A stretch of DNA of 39,771 nt from a bacterium. GTDB lineage: Bacteria; Dependentiae; Babeliae; Babeliales; UASB340. The translations under genes and the position numbers were made by a program. How positions within the stretch are numbered: position 1 is the stretch's first letter; each line of letters begins with the position of its first letter. The notes beneath the pieces are model-generated. The model had not been told where the DNA came from and made no database searches. It worked only from the letters and a program-made list of their open reading frames with translations. Positions 38,676 through 39,771 of this stretch are shown here, piece by piece. The DNA lies in contig DAOVNS010000001.1 of the NCBI GenBank assembly GCA_030630075.1, forward strand, positions 1-39,771. The letters are read 5' to 3'.

Positions 38676-39771
38676 ATGGAACAATCAAATAAAACAGAAC
38701 AAATTAAAAAGACTAATTCGGATACAAATCGTTTTTTGCCTGTTTTGCCATTAAAAAACATGGTTGCTTTGCCAAAAAGCATTATTCCAGTCGTTGTTGG
38801 AAGAGATGTTTCAAAAAAAGCGGTGGAGCATGCATTTAAGGGTAATAAAGAAATTTTTGTGGCTGCTCAAAAAGAAGCAGATATCGAAGTTCCTACAGCA
38901 AATGATATCTTTGAATTTGGAACCCGTGCTTTAATTTTACAAATGAACAGGTTGCCAAACGGTACTTACAAGTTATTGGTCGAAGGTTTAAACAGATCTA
39001 AAGTCACTAAAATTGGCGAAACAAAAGATTTTATTTCGGTTCAGTGCAAAGACATTTCGGTTAAACCTCTTGAAGATACTCCCGAAAATCAGGCAATTTG
39101 GCGTAACTTATATGATTTATTTAAAGAGTATGTTCATCTAAACGAAAAAATCTCGCAAGATATTTTAGGAATGTTTAGAGATTTACATGATTTAGACTAT
39201 CTAACAGATACAATTGCTGTTCAAGTTCCTATTGACTTTAAAGAACGTCAAAACATTTTAGAATTGGTTGATTTAAAAAAACGAGCTTTGAGATTAAGTG
39301 TTGTATTAAATAATGAACTCGAAGTTTTAACTGCGGAAAAAAACATTAGAAAAAGAGTTCAACGTCAAATTGAAAAAAATCAAAAAGATTATTATTTAAA
39401 TGAGCAGATGCGTGCGATTCAACGCGAATTAGGAAAAGAAGATTTCCAACAAGAAATTAATGATTTGCACAAAAAAGCAAAAAAATTAAAAATGCCTGCT
39501 CAGGCTATGGAAAAGGTTGAATCTGAACTTAAAAGATTAGAACAGATGCAGCCCTCTTCTCCAGAAGCAACCGTTACAAGAAACTATGTTGACTGGGTAC
39601 TTAATGTGCCTTGGCACAAAGCTACAAGAGATGATATTAGTTTAGATGATGCCGAAAAAATTCTTGAATCTTCTCATGCCGGTATGAAAAAACCTAAAGA
39701 AAGAATTATTGAGTTTTTGGCTGCTAAAAAATTTGCAGGAAAAAATTTAAAAAAATCTCCAATAATTTGTC
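38676..39771 (+). CDS. lon: ATP-dependent protease Lon (N-terminal part, runs off the window)
   Basis: The ATG at 38676 follows AAGGA with 4 bases between. The frame stays open to the end of the window, about 365 codons of an expected 800 or so. The visible part is the LON substrate-binding domain (FLPVLPLKNMVALPKSIIPVVVGRD near residues 18-42, then TYKLLVEGLNRSKV). The helical linker DYYLNEQMRAIQRELGKED follows, then the start of the AAA+ module with VTRNYVDWVLNVPWHK and GMKKPKERIIEFLAA. The Walker A and the Ser-Lys protease site lie beyond the window. Lon degrades misfolded and regulatory proteins in the cytoplasm. No heat-shock CIRCE element is seen upstream. Confidence 0.95.
   Translation, partial: MEQSNKTEQIKKTNSDTNRFLPVLPLKNMVALPKSIIPVVVGRDVSKKAVEHAFKGNKEIFVAAQKEADIEVPTANDIFEFGTRALILQMNRLPNGTYKLLVEGLNRSKVTKIGETKDFISVQCKDISVKPLEDTPENQAIWRNLYDLFKEYVHLNEKISQDILGMFRDLHDLDYLTDTIAVQVPIDFKERQNILELVDLKKRALRLSVVLNNELEVLTAEKNIRKRVQRQIEKNQKDYYLNEQMRAIQRELGKEDFQQEINDLHKKAKKLKMPAQAMEKVESELKRLEQMQPSSPEATVTRNYVDWVLNVPWHKATRDDISLDDAEKILESSHAGMKKPKERIIEFLAAKKFAGKNLKKSPIIC

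Overview
The window is AT-rich, gene-dense bacterial DNA. It carries genes for a Gram-negative envelope: an LpxL-type acyltransferase, GmhB, LptB, MreC and PBP2. It also carries two adjacent nucleotide (ATP/ADP) translocases of the type used by energy parasites, two alanine/glycine:cation symporters, and several exported proteins built from WD40, HEAT or ankyrin repeats. This combination fits an intracellular or host-dependent bacterium. My best guess is Candidatus Dependentiae (TM6, Babeliae-like); Chlamydiae or Rickettsiales are less likely. The assignment rests on gene content and protein style, not on a marker gene.

Layout. Positions 1-325 hold a divergent inverted pair of intergenic repeats. 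nth (minus) follows, then a plus-strand cluster: small antitoxin-like gene, xerC/D recombinase, PBP2, gmhB, an RMD1/DUF155 protein and a stand-alone LigD-type polymerase. An MBL hydrolase converges on the polymerase gene. From 7.4 to 12.8 kb lie accessory genes: an exported WD40 protein, a chloramphenicol-phosphotransferase-like P-loop protein with a lipobox, a 46-codon remnant, a DUF2779 nuclease and an unknown protein. From 12.8 to 13.3 kb two tRNA-Arg genes sit in a thicket of palindromic repeats. From 13.3 to 21.3 kb a long minus-strand block encodes MATE, two AGCS symporters, gatC, gatA, dus and mreC. From 21.4 to 28.5 kb are an LpxL-like acyltransferase, two related membrane proteins of unknown function, an exported caspase/CHAT-fold candidate protease overlapping an exported HEAT-repeat protein, and a lipoprotein phosphatase. 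From 28.7 to 38.3 kb a minus-strand block encodes NTT-NTT-rpsB-tRNA-Ser-SRP RNA-dnaX-der-lptB-hpf-ankyrin protein. A partial lon runs off the right end.

How the genes fit together. The translocases import host ATP, the symporters import amino acids, and the exported repeat proteins plus the candidate cysteine protease are plausible tools for acting on a host. The housekeeping genes (PBP2, MreC, GmhB, LptB, LpxL) maintain the envelope. GatCA, Dus, S2, Der, HPF and SRP RNA serve translation. DnaX, Nth, XerC/D and the LigD-like polymerase serve DNA replication and repair.

The most unusual signal is a family of short GC-rich palindromic repeats standing out from the AT-rich background. Copies abut the 3' ends of all three tRNA genes, with the CCA lying inside the repeat stem. 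Related units have been absorbed into the reading frame of rpsB, where they encode parts of an extra Lys/Ala-rich tail on ribosomal protein S2. Other points worth checking are the secreted caspase-like/HEAT gene pair, the lipobox on a CPT-like kinase, a candidate dnaX frameshift site, and a hairpin covering the start of the MBL gene.
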